Below, one piece after another: positions 38,764-47,608 of a stretch of DNA of 64,000 nucleotides. Where the stretch lies: positions 62,001 through 126,000 of the forward strand of contig NZ_JADKRS010000002.1 in assembly GCF_015351075.1 (NCBI RefSeq), written 5' to 3'. Within the stretch, counting starts at the first letter, position 1. Every line of letters starts with the position of its first letter. The stretch is from Clavibacter sp. VKM Ac-2873. Its GTDB lineage: Bacteria > Actinomycetota > Actinomycetes > Actinomycetales > Microbacteriaceae. Below the pieces are notes generated by a model. It saw only the letters and a program-made list of their open reading frames with translations, did no database searches and had not been told where the DNA came from. The position numbers were made by a program, and so were the translations under genes.

Positions 38764-39726
38764 ATGGACTTCCTCGGAACCATCCTGTGGCCGATCAAGT
38801 GGGTCATCGAACTCATCCTGGTCGGCTTCCACACGCTCTGGACCAGCATCGGCCTGGATCCCAACAACGGCGCCACGTGGGTGCTCTCGATCGTCGGCCT
38901 CGTCCTCGTGGTCCGCGCGGCGCTCATCCCGATCTTCGTGCGCCAGATCAAGAACCAGCGCCGAATGATGGAGGTCGCTCCGCAGCTGAAGAAGATCCAG
39001 GACAAGTACAAGGGCAAGCGCGACCAGTTCTCGCGTGAGGCGATGTCCCGCGAGACCATGGCGCTGTACAAGGACACGGGCACCAACCCGCTCAGCAGCT
39101 GTCTCCCGCTGCTCCTGCAGATGCCGATCTTCTTCTCGCTCTACTCCGTGCTGCATCGTGCGGCCGTCGAAGAGCTCCCGGGCATCGGACTGCTCAACGC
39201 GGACCTGTCCCGTTCCTTCGGGGAGTCGTCGTTCCTCGGCGCTCCCCTGCAGTCGGCGATCTCCACGGCTGACGGCAACGCGAGGGTCATCGTCATCGCG
39301 ACCACGATGGTCATCCTCATGACCGCGTCGCAGTTCATCACGCAGCTGCAGATCATGGCCAAGAACATGTCCGAGGAGACCAAGGCCAGCCCGATGTTCA
39401 AGCAGCAGCGCATCCTGCTGTACATCCTTCCCCTGGTGTTCGCCGTGTCCGGCATCGCCTTCCCGCTCGGCGTGATGTTCTACTGGCTCGTCTCGAACTT
39501 CTGGACGATGGGCCAGCAGTTCCTCGTCATCCGCAACATGCCCACGCCCGGCAGCGAAGCTGCACGCGCTCGCGAGGCGCGATTGGCGCGCAAGGGCAAG
39601 TTCGTCGCTCCTGAGACATCGACGGAGTCGTCGACCATCCTCGTCGAGGAGCGCAAGCCGGCGCAGCGTCAGCAGCCGGTCGGCAAGAACCGCTCGAAGA
39701 AGCAGTCGGGATCGAAGAGCCGATGA
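38764..39726 (+). CDS. yidC: membrane protein insertase YidC
   Basis: A 320-residue insertase with about five transmembrane helices and no large periplasmic domain, as in Gram-positive YidC. The start is ATG 38764 (MDFLGTILWPIKWVIE). The hydrophilic-groove region includes VRAALIPIFVRQIKNQRRM and QMPIFFSLYSVL. The C-terminus is basic (RKPAQRQQPVGKNRSKKQ), suited to ribosome contact. The stop overlaps khpB. Confidence 0.96.
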   Translation: MDFLGTILWPIKWVIELILVGFHTLWTSIGLDPNNGATWVLSIVGLVLVVRAALIPIFVRQIKNQRRMMEVAPQLKKIQDKYKGKRDQFSREAMSRETMALYKDTGTNPLSSCLPLLLQMPIFFSLYSVLHRAAVEELPGIGLLNADLSRSFGESSFLGAPLQSAISTADGNARVIVIATTMVILMTASQFITQLQIMAKNMSEETKASPMFKQQRILLYILPLVFAVSGIAFPLGVMFYWLVSNFWTMGQQFLVIRNMPTPGSEAARAREARLARKGKFVAPETSTESSTILVEERKPAQRQQPVGKNRSKKQSGSKSR

Positions 39727-40247
39727 CCGATGTGACCAACGACACCGAGCAGGTTGACGCTGCGGCGACCGGGGACGAGATCGAGGTCACGGCCGTCGGC
39801 GGAGACGAAGGCGACATCGCCGCGGACTACATCGAGGAGCTCCTCGACATCTGCGACCTGGACGGTGACATCGACATCGACCAGCGTGGGGGCCGCGCGT
39901 ACGTCTCGGTGGATGCCGCTGACTCGGAGGACCTGCGCCTGCTGTCGAACCCGGAGACGGTCACGGCGCTCCAGGAGCTCACGCGTCTCGCGGTGCAGAA
40001 CAAGACGGGGGTGTTCAGCCGTCTGATCCTCGACGTCGGGGGATCACGGGATGCGCGTCAGGTGGAGCTCGCGCAGCTGGTCGACCGGGCCATCGAGCGC
40101 ATCTCCGCCGGGTCCTCGAGCGCGTCCCTGCCGCCGATGTCCTCCTACGAGCGGAAGCTCGTGCATGACATCGTGGCTGAGCGTGGTTACACCTCCGAGT
40201 CCGAGGGTGAGGGACGGGATCGTCACACGGTGATCACGAAGGCGTGA
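39723..40247 (+). CDS. khpB: R3H domain RNA-binding protein KhpB/Jag
   Basis: A 174-residue protein with an acidic N-terminal region, a KH-like domain (about 35-110, DYIEELLDICDLDGDIDID) and a C-terminal R3H domain (SSYERKLVHDIVAERGYTSES). KhpB partners KhpA to bind RNA and influences cell elongation. It overlaps yidC by four bases. A strong terminator follows. Confidence 0.92.
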   Translation: MTDVTNDTEQVDAAATGDEIEVTAVGGDEGDIAADYIEELLDICDLDGDIDIDQRGGRAYVSVDAADSEDLRLLSNPETVTALQELTRLAVQNKTGVFSRLILDVGGSRDARQVELAQLVDRAIERISAGSSSASLPPMSSYERKLVHDIVAERGYTSESEGEGRDRHTVITKA

Positions 40248-40263
40248 GAGCTGGAACGCGAGA

Positions 40264-40295
40264 GATGAGGCCCGGTCGTCCGACCGGGCCTCATC
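40264..40295 (+). terminator. terminator of the rpmH-khpB operon
   Basis: A 14- to 15-base stem (GATGAGGCCCGGTC/GACCGGGCCTCATC) with a small loop, starting 17 bases after khpB. Confidence 0.8.
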
Positions 40296-40506
40296 TGCGT
40301 CCTCCGTCCTGTCTTCAACTTCTTGGTTGCACGTGTGTGTTAGCAAAATACCGCTTGACAGCGGGATGACCGATGGTGTCCTCTCTGCCGGAGTGCCCGG
40401 TGGTGAGCCTGACGCCGGGAATCTGAAGCAGTCACCGGAGTCTCGTCTCCGGAACCCGGAAGGACCGGCTCGAACACCCTCGACCTCCGGAGCGTCTTAG
40501 CGGGGA

Positions 40507-40522
40507 TGTTTCACGTGAAACG
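40507..40522. promoter_or_regulatory. parS site 1
   Basis: TGTTTCACGTGAAACG matches the conserved ParB-binding palindrome with a single change in the last base. ParB nucleates here to segregate the origin. Confidence 0.95.
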
Positions 40523-40597
40523 GACGCGCTGCGCACGCGTGTCGAGTCGTGAGATCAGGGCGGGCGGGACCTGCCGGAGTCGCTCTGATCCGCCAGG

Positions 40598-40613
40598 GGT
40601 TTCACGTGAAACA
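40598..40613. promoter_or_regulatory. parS site 2
   Basis: GGTTTCACGTGAAACA contains the full 14-base core GTTTCACGTGAAAC, 91 bases after site 1. Confidence 0.95.
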
Positions 40614-40789
40614 TAGCCGGCGCTGATCCCGGTCGCGGAGTCGGGGCATCGGAAGGCACGTGACGGGACCCCTGCGGATCGACGCTAAACTCTCCGTGCG
40701 GCACGTGCGCGCCTCAGCCCTCAGGGGTGATCGTTCGGCTTCATGCCCGGCGCGTTGCCGCAGCGCCTCACGACCAGGATGGACACACG

Positions 40790-41425
40790 ATGCCCGAGCA
40801 CACGAGTGTGGAGCAAGAGCCTCTGGTAGCCGCGCCTCTATTTGGAGATCGTGTCCTCATCGCCCGAGAATTCGCATCTCAACTAGGGAGCAGGGGAGAG
40901 GAACTCGGTCTCATCGGACCACTCGAACCGCCTCGGCTGTGGACGAGGCACATCATCAACTCCGCGCTGGTCGCGCCGCTCCTGAGGCCGGGACTGGTAG
41001 GGGACATCGGCACGGGGGCAGGGCTTCCCGGACTGGTACTGGCGATAGTCCGCCCGGATGTGGATTTCGTCCTCATCGAACCCATGGAGAGGCGCGTCGC
41101 CTGGCTTGACGAACAGGTGGTCCACTTGGGGCTGGGCAACGTCCAGGTACGACGTGCACGCGCTGAGGATGTCGCATCGGAATTCAGCCTGGACCAGGTC
41201 ACCGCCCGCGCGGTCAGCGCATTCTCGAAACTGATCCCGCTCACGGTTCCGCTGGTGAAGACCGGGGGTGAACTCGTGCTCATGAAGGGCGCCAACGCCG
41301 AACGAGAGGTCGAGGCGGCGAGCAAGGCCATTCGCAAGCATCACCTCGAGGACGTCGAGGTCATCACGCTCGGTACAGGACAGGTCGATGAGGTGACACG
41401 GGTGATCCGTGCTCGCGTCGCGTGA
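40790..41425 (+). CDS. rsmG: 16S rRNA (guanine527-N7)-methyltransferase RsmG
   Basis: A 211-residue methyltransferase with the S-adenosylmethionine loop GDIGTGAGLPGLVLAI and RsmG signatures (LWTRHIINSA, ARAVSAFSKLIPL). It methylates G527 of 16S rRNA; loss gives low-level streptomycin resistance in other bacteria. The ATG at 40790 has AGGA upstream. It precedes parAB, as in many bacteria, and is flanked by parS sites. Confidence 0.94.
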   Translation: MPEHTSVEQEPLVAAPLFGDRVLIAREFASQLGSRGEELGLIGPLEPPRLWTRHIINSALVAPLLRPGLVGDIGTGAGLPGLVLAIVRPDVDFVLIEPMERRVAWLDEQVVHLGLGNVQVRRARAEDVASEFSLDQVTARAVSAFSKLIPLTVPLVKTGGELVLMKGANAEREVEAASKAIRKHHLEDVEVITLGTGQVDEVTRVIRARVA

Positions 41426-41501
41426 ATCCGCGTGCCTCCGGCATGAGGAGGTGCTGATCATGCCTGTATTCAGTCCGAGATTGCCGCGCACAGGACCGAC
41501 A

Positions 41502-41517
41502 TGTTCCACGTGAAACA
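41502..41517. promoter_or_regulatory. parS site 3
   Basis: TGTTCCACGTGAAACA, a parS with one change in the left arm, lies between rsmG and parA, about 55 bases before the parA start. ParB bound here could also repress parAB. Confidence 0.92.
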
Positions 41518-41570
41518 TCCGCACCATCGAAACGCATTGCCGACAGCGATCCCCCGACGGAGTGACACGC

Positions 41571-42452
41571 ATGGATGACGACCTCAGCCCCATCGCACGA
41601 GAGCTTTCCGAGACCAGTCGCCGGCGCAAGGCTCTTGTCGGGCTCGTCCTGCCCCGACCGACACGCACGCGCGTCTTCACGATCGCCAACCAGAAGGGCG
41701 GCGTGGGGAAGACGACCTCCACGGTCAATCTGGCCGCCGCCCTCGCGAAGTCCGGGTCGCGCACTCTCGTCATCGACCTGGATCCGCAGGGGAACGCGTC
41801 GACGGCGCTGGGCGCAGACCGCTCCAGTGAATTGATGAGCGTCTACGACGTGCTCGTGAACGACGTGCCGATGGAGGATGCGCTGCAGCGAAGCCCTGAA
41901 TTCGACACGCTCTTCTGCGTCCCGGCCACGATCCACCTCGCTGGCGCGGAGATCGAACTCGTCACACTGCAACAGAGGGAACGGCGACTGCGAATGGCGT
42001 TGGACGCCTTCCTGTCGTCGGACACCGGTCGCGTCCTCGACTACGTGCTGATCGACTGCCCCCCTTCGCTCGGGCTGCTCACCATCAATGCGTTCGGTGC
42101 CGCTAGGGAGGTGCTGATCCCGATCCAGTGCGAGTACTACGCACTGGAGGGGCTCAGTCAGCTGCTCGCCAACATCGAGCTCATCTCACAGCACCTGAAC
42201 CCGGATCTCGCCATGTCCACGATCCTCCTGACCATGTACGACGGACGGACGAACCTCGCGCAGCAAGTCGCCGCGGAGGTACGAGAGCACTTCCCGCGGG
42301 AGACGCTCACGACGCTCATCCCGAGATCCGTACGCATCAGCGAGGCGCCCAGCTACGGCCAGAGCGTCATCAGCTACGACCCCAACTCACCTGGCGCGCT
42401 GTCCTACCTGGAGGCGGCAGCCGAGATCGCACACCGAGGAGCCCCGAAGTAA
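41571..42452 (+). CDS. parA: chromosome partitioning ATPase ParA
   Basis: A 293-residue deviant Walker ATPase with N-QKGGVGKTTS (signature Lys42 and Lys47), VIDLDPQGNAS and LIDCPPSLGLL. ATP-bound ParA coats the nucleoid and pulls ParB-parS complexes. The start is ATG 41571 with GGAG eight bases upstream; an in-frame GTG at 41562 overlaps that site. The stop overlaps the parB start by one base. Confidence 0.96.
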   Translation: MDDDLSPIARELSETSRRRKALVGLVLPRPTRTRVFTIANQKGGVGKTTSTVNLAAALAKSGSRTLVIDLDPQGNASTALGADRSSELMSVYDVLVNDVPMEDALQRSPEFDTLFCVPATIHLAGAEIELVTLQQRERRLRMALDAFLSSDTGRVLDYVLIDCPPSLGLLTINAFGAAREVLIPIQCEYYALEGLSQLLANIELISQHLNPDLAMSTILLTMYDGRTNLAQQVAAEVREHFPRETLTTLIPRSVRISEAPSYGQSVISYDPNSPGALSYLEAAAEIAHRGAPK

Positions 42453-43453
42453 TGGCAACCAAGAGAACCGGACTGGGTCGCGGCATCGGCGCCCTCATTC
42501 CCACGTCCGACGAGCGAAGCCGTCCCGTGGATGTCTTCTTCCCCGACAGCATCGGCGCAGGAGCGCCGTCCGGAGTGCAGGGCGGTACGTCCGCCAGTGC
42601 CGACGACCAGGGCGGACCAGAGCTCGTCGCCGTTCCCGGGGCACGACTGGCCAACCTCAATCCGGCGGACATCACGCCCAACGCCCAGCAGCCGCGTACG
42701 GACTTCCGCCAGGAGGAGCTCCAGGAGCTGATCGTCTCCATCCGCGAGTACGGTGTGCTGCAGCCGATCGTCGTCCGCCCCCTGGGCACCGACGGGGACG
42801 GCCGAGCCAAGTACGAGCTGGTGATGGGGGAGCGCCGCCTGCGCGCGACCAAGGAGCTGGGGTTGGACACCATCCCGGCTGTCATCAAGGACACCGCGGA
42901 TGAGTCGATGCTGCGGGACGCGTTGCTCGAGAACCTGCACCGCTCCGAGCTGAATCCGCTCGAGGAGGCGAGCGCGTACCAGCAGCTCCTCGCCGACTTC
43001 GCCATCACCCAGGACGAGCTGGCCCAGCGACTCGGGCGGTCACGGCCGCAGATCACCAACACGATCCGGCTGCTGCGCCTCCCCGAGGACGTCCAGCACC
43101 GCGTCGCCGCGGGGGTGCTGTCCGCGGGGCATGCACGCGCGATCCTGTCATCCGGGGATGAGGACGCCATGCGCCACCTCGCGGACAAGATCGTCAACGA
43201 GGATCTCTCCGTGCGTGCGGCGGAAGCGGCCGCGCAGCGGGGGCAGCGCACCACCACGCCGCGCAAGAGCGCGACATCGGCGCGCAACGCCCATCTGGAC
43301 GAGACCGCGCAGCGCATCGGCGATCATCTCAACACGCGCGTGCGGGTGACGATGTCGGCGCAGAAGGGCCAGATCGTCATCGACTTCGCGACGCTGGGGG
43401 ACTTGACGCGGATCGCCCAGGAGATGGGTGCCCCGGATTCCGACGCGAGTTGA
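42452..43453 (+). CDS. parB: chromosome partitioning protein ParB
   Basis: A 333-residue CTP-dependent clamp. N-terminus RTGLGRGIGALIP, ParB core with the CTP-binding motif GERRLRA and ENLHRSELNPLEEA, a helix-turn-helix (TQDELAQRLGRSRPQITNTI) that reads parS, and a C-terminal dimerisation domain. It acts on the three parS sites just upstream. It converges on ddl with a 54-base gap. Confidence 0.96.
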   Translation: MATKRTGLGRGIGALIPTSDERSRPVDVFFPDSIGAGAPSGVQGGTSASADDQGGPELVAVPGARLANLNPADITPNAQQPRTDFRQEELQELIVSIREYGVLQPIVVRPLGTDGDGRAKYELVMGERRLRATKELGLDTIPAVIKDTADESMLRDALLENLHRSELNPLEEASAYQQLLADFAITQDELAQRLGRSRPQITNTIRLLRLPEDVQHRVAAGVLSAGHARAILSSGDEDAMRHLADKIVNEDLSVRAAEAAAQRGQRTTTPRKSATSARNAHLDETAQRIGDHLNTRVRVTMSAQKGQIVIDFATLGDLTRIAQEMGAPDSDAS

Positions 43454-43507
43454 CGCCGGGGGAGGCGGCCGTGCGGTGACCGTCTCCCGTGACGCGGTGA
43501 ACGGGCG

Positions 43508-44473
43508 TCAGGCGCCGGGAGACGTCCTGCGCGCCGCCTCGGCGAGGCGACGGTAGAGGTCGCCCACCTCGACGCCCGCGGCAGCCAGGCCCTGCGGGAG
43601 CAACGACGTCTCCGTCAGGCCGGGGATCACGTTCACCTCGATGAACCAGGGCTCGCCCGCCACATCGATGATGACGTCCACGCGCGACATCTGGCCGATG
43701 CCCAGCGCGCGGTGGATGCCGACCGCCGCCGCGGACGCCGCATCCGCAGCCTCGGGGGAGATGCGCGCGGGGGTGTAGAACCGTGTGAGACCCGCGTTGT
43801 AGCGGGCCTCGTAGCCGTACACGCCTGATGTGGGGACGATCTCGGTCGCCGGCAGGGCCGCGGGTCCGTCGCCCGTGTCGAGGACGCCGATCGCGACCTC
43901 GGTCCCGGAGACGAGCTCCTCGATCAGGGCGACGTCGCCGTAGGTGTACGCATCCACCATGGCCCGCGGGAGGGCGCGCGCATCATCCACGATCGTGACG
44001 CCCTGAGCCGACCCACCACGGGCCGGCTTCACGGCGTAGGGAGCGGGCACGGTCTCGGCGACGAGGCGCAAGACGGCCGCGGCGCCGAGCTCACGGAAGG
44101 TGTCCTTCGGGAGGGTCACGGAACGCGGCGTGCGGATGCCGGCGGACTCCGCGATGGCCTTCGCGGTCGGCTTGTCCCACGCGAGCCGCGCCGCCTTCGC
44201 GGAGGAGCCGACGTAGGGCACGCCGGCGAGCTCGAGGAGCCCCAGGAGCGCACCGTCCTCACCGCTCGCGCCGTGGAGGACCGGCCAGACGACGGCGGGA
44301 GGGGTGTCGCGGAGGAAGTCGAGGAGGGTGGCGTCGGGATCGCGGAGGGAGACCGGGACACCGGCTCCCCGCAGGGCGTCCGCGACGCGGCGACCGCTGC
44401 GGAGCGAGACGTCGCGTTCGTGGGAGATGCCACCGGCCAGGACGAGGACGGACAGGGGCTCGTGTGCGGTCAT
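43508..44473 (-). CDS. ddl: D-alanine--D-alanine ligase
   Basis: A 321-residue ATP-grasp enzyme. Motifs: VLAGGISHERDVSL (N-terminal), WPVLHGASGEDGALLGLLE, AVKPARGGSAQGV, and the metal-binding EVNVIPGLTETSLLPQ near the C-terminus. It makes D-Ala-D-Ala for peptidoglycan precursors. It lies 43 bases after the aminotransferase gene on the same strand, an unusual location for ddl. The final position before the C-terminal tail matches the normal Ddl length. Confidence 0.94.
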   Translation of the reverse strand: MTAHEPLSVLVLAGGISHERDVSLRSGRRVADALRGAGVPVSLRDPDATLLDFLRDTPPAVVWPVLHGASGEDGALLGLLELAGVPYVGSSAKAARLAWDKPTAKAIAESAGIRTPRSVTLPKDTFRELGAAAVLRLVAETVPAPYAVKPARGGSAQGVTIVDDARALPRAMVDAYTYGDVALIEELVSGTEVAIGVLDTGDGPAALPATEIVPTSGVYGYEARYNAGLTRFYTPARISPEAADAASAAAVGIHRALGIGQMSRVDVIIDVAGEPWFIEVNVIPGLTETSLLPQGLAAAGVEVGDLYRRLAEAARRTSPGA

Positions 44474-44516
44474 GATGCTCGATCCGGTTGCGGTCGGTGG
44501 TCGTGGACGCGGAGGG

Positions 44517-45839
44517 TCAGTCGAGGTCCGGCGGCGGGGTGACGACGGACGTCGTGGGCCGCGACGTGAGGGCGCCTGTGCCGGAGAACGTGGTCAGGAG
44601 GTCCATCTCGTCGTCGATCACGCCAGCCATGCGCCGGATGCCCTCGCGGATGCGCTCGGGCGTCGGATAGCAGAACGAGAGGCGGATGGCGTCGCGTCCG
44701 CGCCCGTCGGCGTAGAACGCGGTCCCGGGCGTGTACGCGACGAGCGCGGTGACGGCCCGGGGCAGCATCTGCTTGGAGTCGAGTTGCTCGGGGAGCTTCA
44801 GCCACACGTAGAAGCCGCCGTTCGGCACGGTCCACGAGAGGCTCGGCAGGTGCTCGTGCAGCGCGGAGAGCGTCGCGTCCCGCCGCTCGCGGTACACCCC
44901 GCGGAAGGTGTCGATCTGGCCCTTCCAATCCGAGGCGTGCAGGTACTCGGAGATGATCAGCTGGCTGAAGGAGCTGGGGGAGAGCACCGCCGACTCCTGG
45001 GCGAGGATCAGCTTCTCGCGGATGGCATGCGGCGCGAGCGCCCAGCCGACGCGGAAGCCGGGGGCGAGCGTCTTGGAGAACGAGCCGAGGTAGATGACGC
45101 CCTCGTCGTCGAGACTGCGCATGGCATCCGGGGCCGGACGGTCGAACCAGAGCAGACCGTAGGGGTTGTCCTCGAGCACGAGGATGTCGTTCGAGCGGCA
45201 GATCTCGAGGATCTCCGGGCGGCGCGCGGCCGACATGGTGACGCCGGCCGGGTTGTGGAAGTTGGGGACCGTGTAGAGGAACTTGATGGTGCGCCCCTCG
45301 CCGCGGATCCGGGCGATGGCCTCGCGGAGCGCCTCGGGGACGAGCCCGTCGTCGTCCATGACGACGTGCTCGACGACGGCCTGGTAGCTGCGGAAGACGC
45401 CGATCGCGCCGACGTAGCTGGGCGCCTCGGCGAGGATCACGTCGCCCGGGTCGATGAAGAGCTTCGTGACGAGGTCGAGCGCCTGTTGCGAGCCCGTGGT
45501 GGTGACGATGTCGTCGACACTGCCCCGGATGCCCTCGAGGGCCATGATCTCGAGGATGTCCTCGCGGAGCTCCGGCGTGCCCTGGCCGCCGCCGTACTGC
45601 AGCGCGACGGGGCCGCGCTCGCGCATGACCTTCTCCATCGCGGTGACGATGAGCTCCTGCGGGAGGGCCGAGACGAACGGCATGCCGCCGGCGAGCGACA
45701 CGACCTCGGGGCGGGAGGCCACGGCGAAGAGGGCGCGCACCTCGGAGGCGCTGAGCCCGGACGTCCTCTCCGCGTAGTGGGGGAACCAGGGGTCGAGGTT
45801 GGTGCCCGCGGATTCACGGGGGCTGCCTGCAGGTGTCAC
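44517..45839 (-). CDS. PLP-dependent aminotransferase, class I/II (MocR/2-aminoadipate type)
   Basis: A 440-residue fold-type I enzyme. The cofactor lysine sits in GSFSKTLAPGFRVGW; VPNFHNPAGVTMS and EDNPYGLLWF are also typical. It resembles the aminotransferases related to 2-aminoadipate transaminase, without the GntR domain of MocR regulators. The amino donor and product cannot be read. Start GTG at 45839. Followed by ddl; possibly makes an amino acid for the cell wall, which is inference. Confidence 0.88.
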   Translation of the reverse strand: MTPAGSPRESAGTNLDPWFPHYAERTSGLSASEVRALFAVASRPEVVSLAGGMPFVSALPQELIVTAMEKVMRERGPVALQYGGGQGTPELREDILEIMALEGIRGSVDDIVTTTGSQQALDLVTKLFIDPGDVILAEAPSYVGAIGVFRSYQAVVEHVVMDDDGLVPEALREAIARIRGEGRTIKFLYTVPNFHNPAGVTMSAARRPEILEICRSNDILVLEDNPYGLLWFDRPAPDAMRSLDDEGVIYLGSFSKTLAPGFRVGWALAPHAIREKLILAQESAVLSPSSFSQLIISEYLHASDWKGQIDTFRGVYRERRDATLSALHEHLPSLSWTVPNGGFYVWLKLPEQLDSKQMLPRAVTALVAYTPGTAFYADGRGRDAIRLSFCYPTPERIREGIRRMAGVIDDEMDLLTTFSGTGALTSRPTTSVVTPPPDLD

Positions 45840-45940
45840 GTCACGTCTCTCACTGTCCGATTGCCGTCCAGCCTAACGGGCGGCGGTCCGCGATCCCGGT
45901 GTCCAGCGGCCCCGGCGGCGGAGCGGGCCGAGAGGACGAC

Positions 45941-45974
45941 GGAGGGCCCGGCACCTCGCGGTGCCGGGCCCTCC
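45941..45974 (-). terminator. terminator of trxA
   Basis: A perfect 15-base stem GGAGGGCCCGGCACC/GGTGCCGGGCCCTCC with a TCGC loop, 36 bases beyond the trxA stop. Confidence 0.8.
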
Positions 45975-46009
45975 GGTGACGCTCGTCGCCGGTGCGGCGG
46001 GAGCGGCGG

Positions 46010-46333
46010 CTACTTGAGGAAGTCCGCGAACTCCTGCTCGAGGGCCGGCTTCGGCTTCGCGCCGATGACGGTCTTGACGACCTCGCCCTTCTGGAAGACC
46101 TTCATGGCCGGGATCGACGTGATCTTGTACTTCATGGCGACCTCGGGGTTGTCGTCCACGTCGATCTTGACGAGCTCGATGCCGGGGTTCTCGGCGGCGA
46201 TCTGGTCGAGCACGGGGGAGACGGCCTTGCACGGGCCGCACCAGGGCGCCCAGAAGTCGACGATGACGGTCTTCTCGGCGTCGAGGACGTCGGCCTGGAA
46301 GCTGGCGTCGGTGACGTCGCGGGAGTGGGACAT
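46010..46333 (-). CDS. trxA: thioredoxin
   Basis: A 107-residue thioredoxin with the redox site WCGPC (Cys32, Cys35) and the cis-proline loop SIPAMKVF. It reduces protein disulfides using electrons from the adjacent thioredoxin reductase. ATG with GAAGGAGC upstream. It lies 81 bases downstream of trxB in the same direction. Confidence 0.97.
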   Translation of the reverse strand: MSHSRDVTDASFQADVLDAEKTVIVDFWAPWCGPCKAVSPVLDQIAAENPGIELVKIDVDDNPEVAMKYKITSIPAMKVFQKGEVVKTVIGAKPKPALEQEFADFLK

Positions 46334-46414
46334 GAGTGCTCCTTCGTGTGGTTCTGCGGGTCCGGGCGGTTCCCGGATCCTCCGGTGAGGGTGGGCGCGG
46401 CGTCGCGCCGGGGA

Positions 46415-47452
46415 CTACGGGAGGTCGGCGCCGACGAGCTCGCCGTCGGGATCCACCGCGCTGCCGGCGGCCGGCGCACCGTGGCCCGCGGGGCCGTCCG
46501 GTCCGTCGGATGCCGCGTCGAGCAGCGCATCGGGAAGGGACGCGAGGAAGTGCTCCGCGTCGAGCGCCGCGACGGTGCCCGAAGCGGCCGCGGTGACGGC
46601 CTGGCGATAGGTGGGGTCGATGACGTCGCCGGCGGCGAAGACGCCCGGCAGGTTCGTGCGCGACGACCGGCCGTCGACGGCGATGGTGCCCTCGGAGGTC
46701 AGCTCCAGCTGCTGGTGGAAGAGGTGCGTGCGCGGGTCGTTGCCGATGGCGATGAAGAGGCCTTCGAGCGCGAGCGGTCGCTGCTCGCCCGTGACGGTGT
46801 CCTCGAGGACGACGCCCTCGACCTTCTCGCCACCCGTGATGTCGACCACCTGCGCGTTCCAGACGAACTCGATCTTGGGGTTCTCGAACGCGCGCTCCTG
46901 CATGATCTTGGAGGCGCGCAGCGAGTCCTTGCGGTGGATCACGTAGACCTTCTCCGCGAAGCGCGTGAGGAAGGTGGCCTCCTCCATGGCGCTGTCGCCG
47001 CCGCCGACGACCGCGATGGTCTTCTGGCGGAAGAAGAAGCCGTCGCACGTCGCGCACCAGGAGACGCCGTGTCCGCTGAAGCGATCCTCCGCGGGGAGGC
47101 CGAGCTTGCGGTACGCGGATCCGGTGGCGGCGATGACCGAGAGCGCCTCGTGCACGTCGCCGTTGCCGAGGGTGACGCGCTTGACGTCGCCCGTGAGCTC
47201 GACGGAGGTGACGTCGTCGAGGACGACCTCGGTGCCGAAGCGCTCGGCCTGCGCCTGCATCGCCATCATGAGGTCGGGGCCCTGGATGCCGTCGGTGAAG
47301 CCGGGGTAGTTCTCGACCTCGGTGGTGTTCATGAGCTCGCCGCCGGCCTCGACCGAGCTCGCGATGAGGAGGGGCGTGAGGTTCGCGCGCGCGGCGTAGA
47401 TGGCGGCCGTGTATCCGGCCGGACCCGAACCGATGATGATGATCTGACGCAC
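46415..47452 (-). CDS. trxB: thioredoxin reductase
   Basis: A 345-residue flavoenzyme. FAD loop GSGPAGYTAAIYAAR at the N-terminus, redox pair CATC (Cys133, Cys136), NADPH loop VVGGGDSAMEEA, and VFAAGDV near the C-terminus. A roughly 40-residue Ala/Gly/Asp-rich tail is longer than usual. The start is GTG 47452 with GGAGGAG upstream; a longer frame is not supported. It lies in one operon with trxA. Confidence 0.96.
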   Translation of the reverse strand: MRQIIIIGSGPAGYTAAIYAARANLTPLLIASSVEAGGELMNTTEVENYPGFTDGIQGPDLMMAMQAQAERFGTEVVLDDVTSVELTGDVKRVTLGNGDVHEALSVIAATGSAYRKLGLPAEDRFSGHGVSWCATCDGFFFRQKTIAVVGGGDSAMEEATFLTRFAEKVYVIHRKDSLRASKIMQERAFENPKIEFVWNAQVVDITGGEKVEGVVLEDTVTGEQRPLALEGLFIAIGNDPRTHLFHQQLELTSEGTIAVDGRSSRTNLPGVFAAGDVIDPTYRQAVTAAASGTVAALDAEHFLASLPDALLDAASDGPDGPAGHGAPAAGSAVDPDGELVGADLP

Positions 47453-47608
47453 GACGGCTTCTCCTCCACTGCTCGGCGGGGCGCCTCGCCGGCGCCCGCT
47501 CACCTCTGCAACAGACCCACGCTAGCGGCTATTCCTCCGCCTCCACCGGGCGGGGGCGCGGGGACATGCAGGCATCCGCGCCCGCCCGGCCGGCGGCGGC
47601 GCGAGGGG

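Larger units (their letters stand above)
40248..40789. other. non-coding region with two parS sites upstream of rsmG
   Basis: After the operon terminator this 540-base stretch holds parS sites at 40507-40522 and 40598-40613 and the probable rsmG -10 TAAACT (40686-40691), giving an rsmG leader near 90 nt. I see no credible gene in it. Confidence 0.7.

Noticed and set aside
43459-43487. Hairpin in the parB-ddl gap as terminator
   Set aside because: GGAGGCGGCC/GTGACCGTCTCC pairs only partly, with mismatches near the loop. Possible, but too weak to list.
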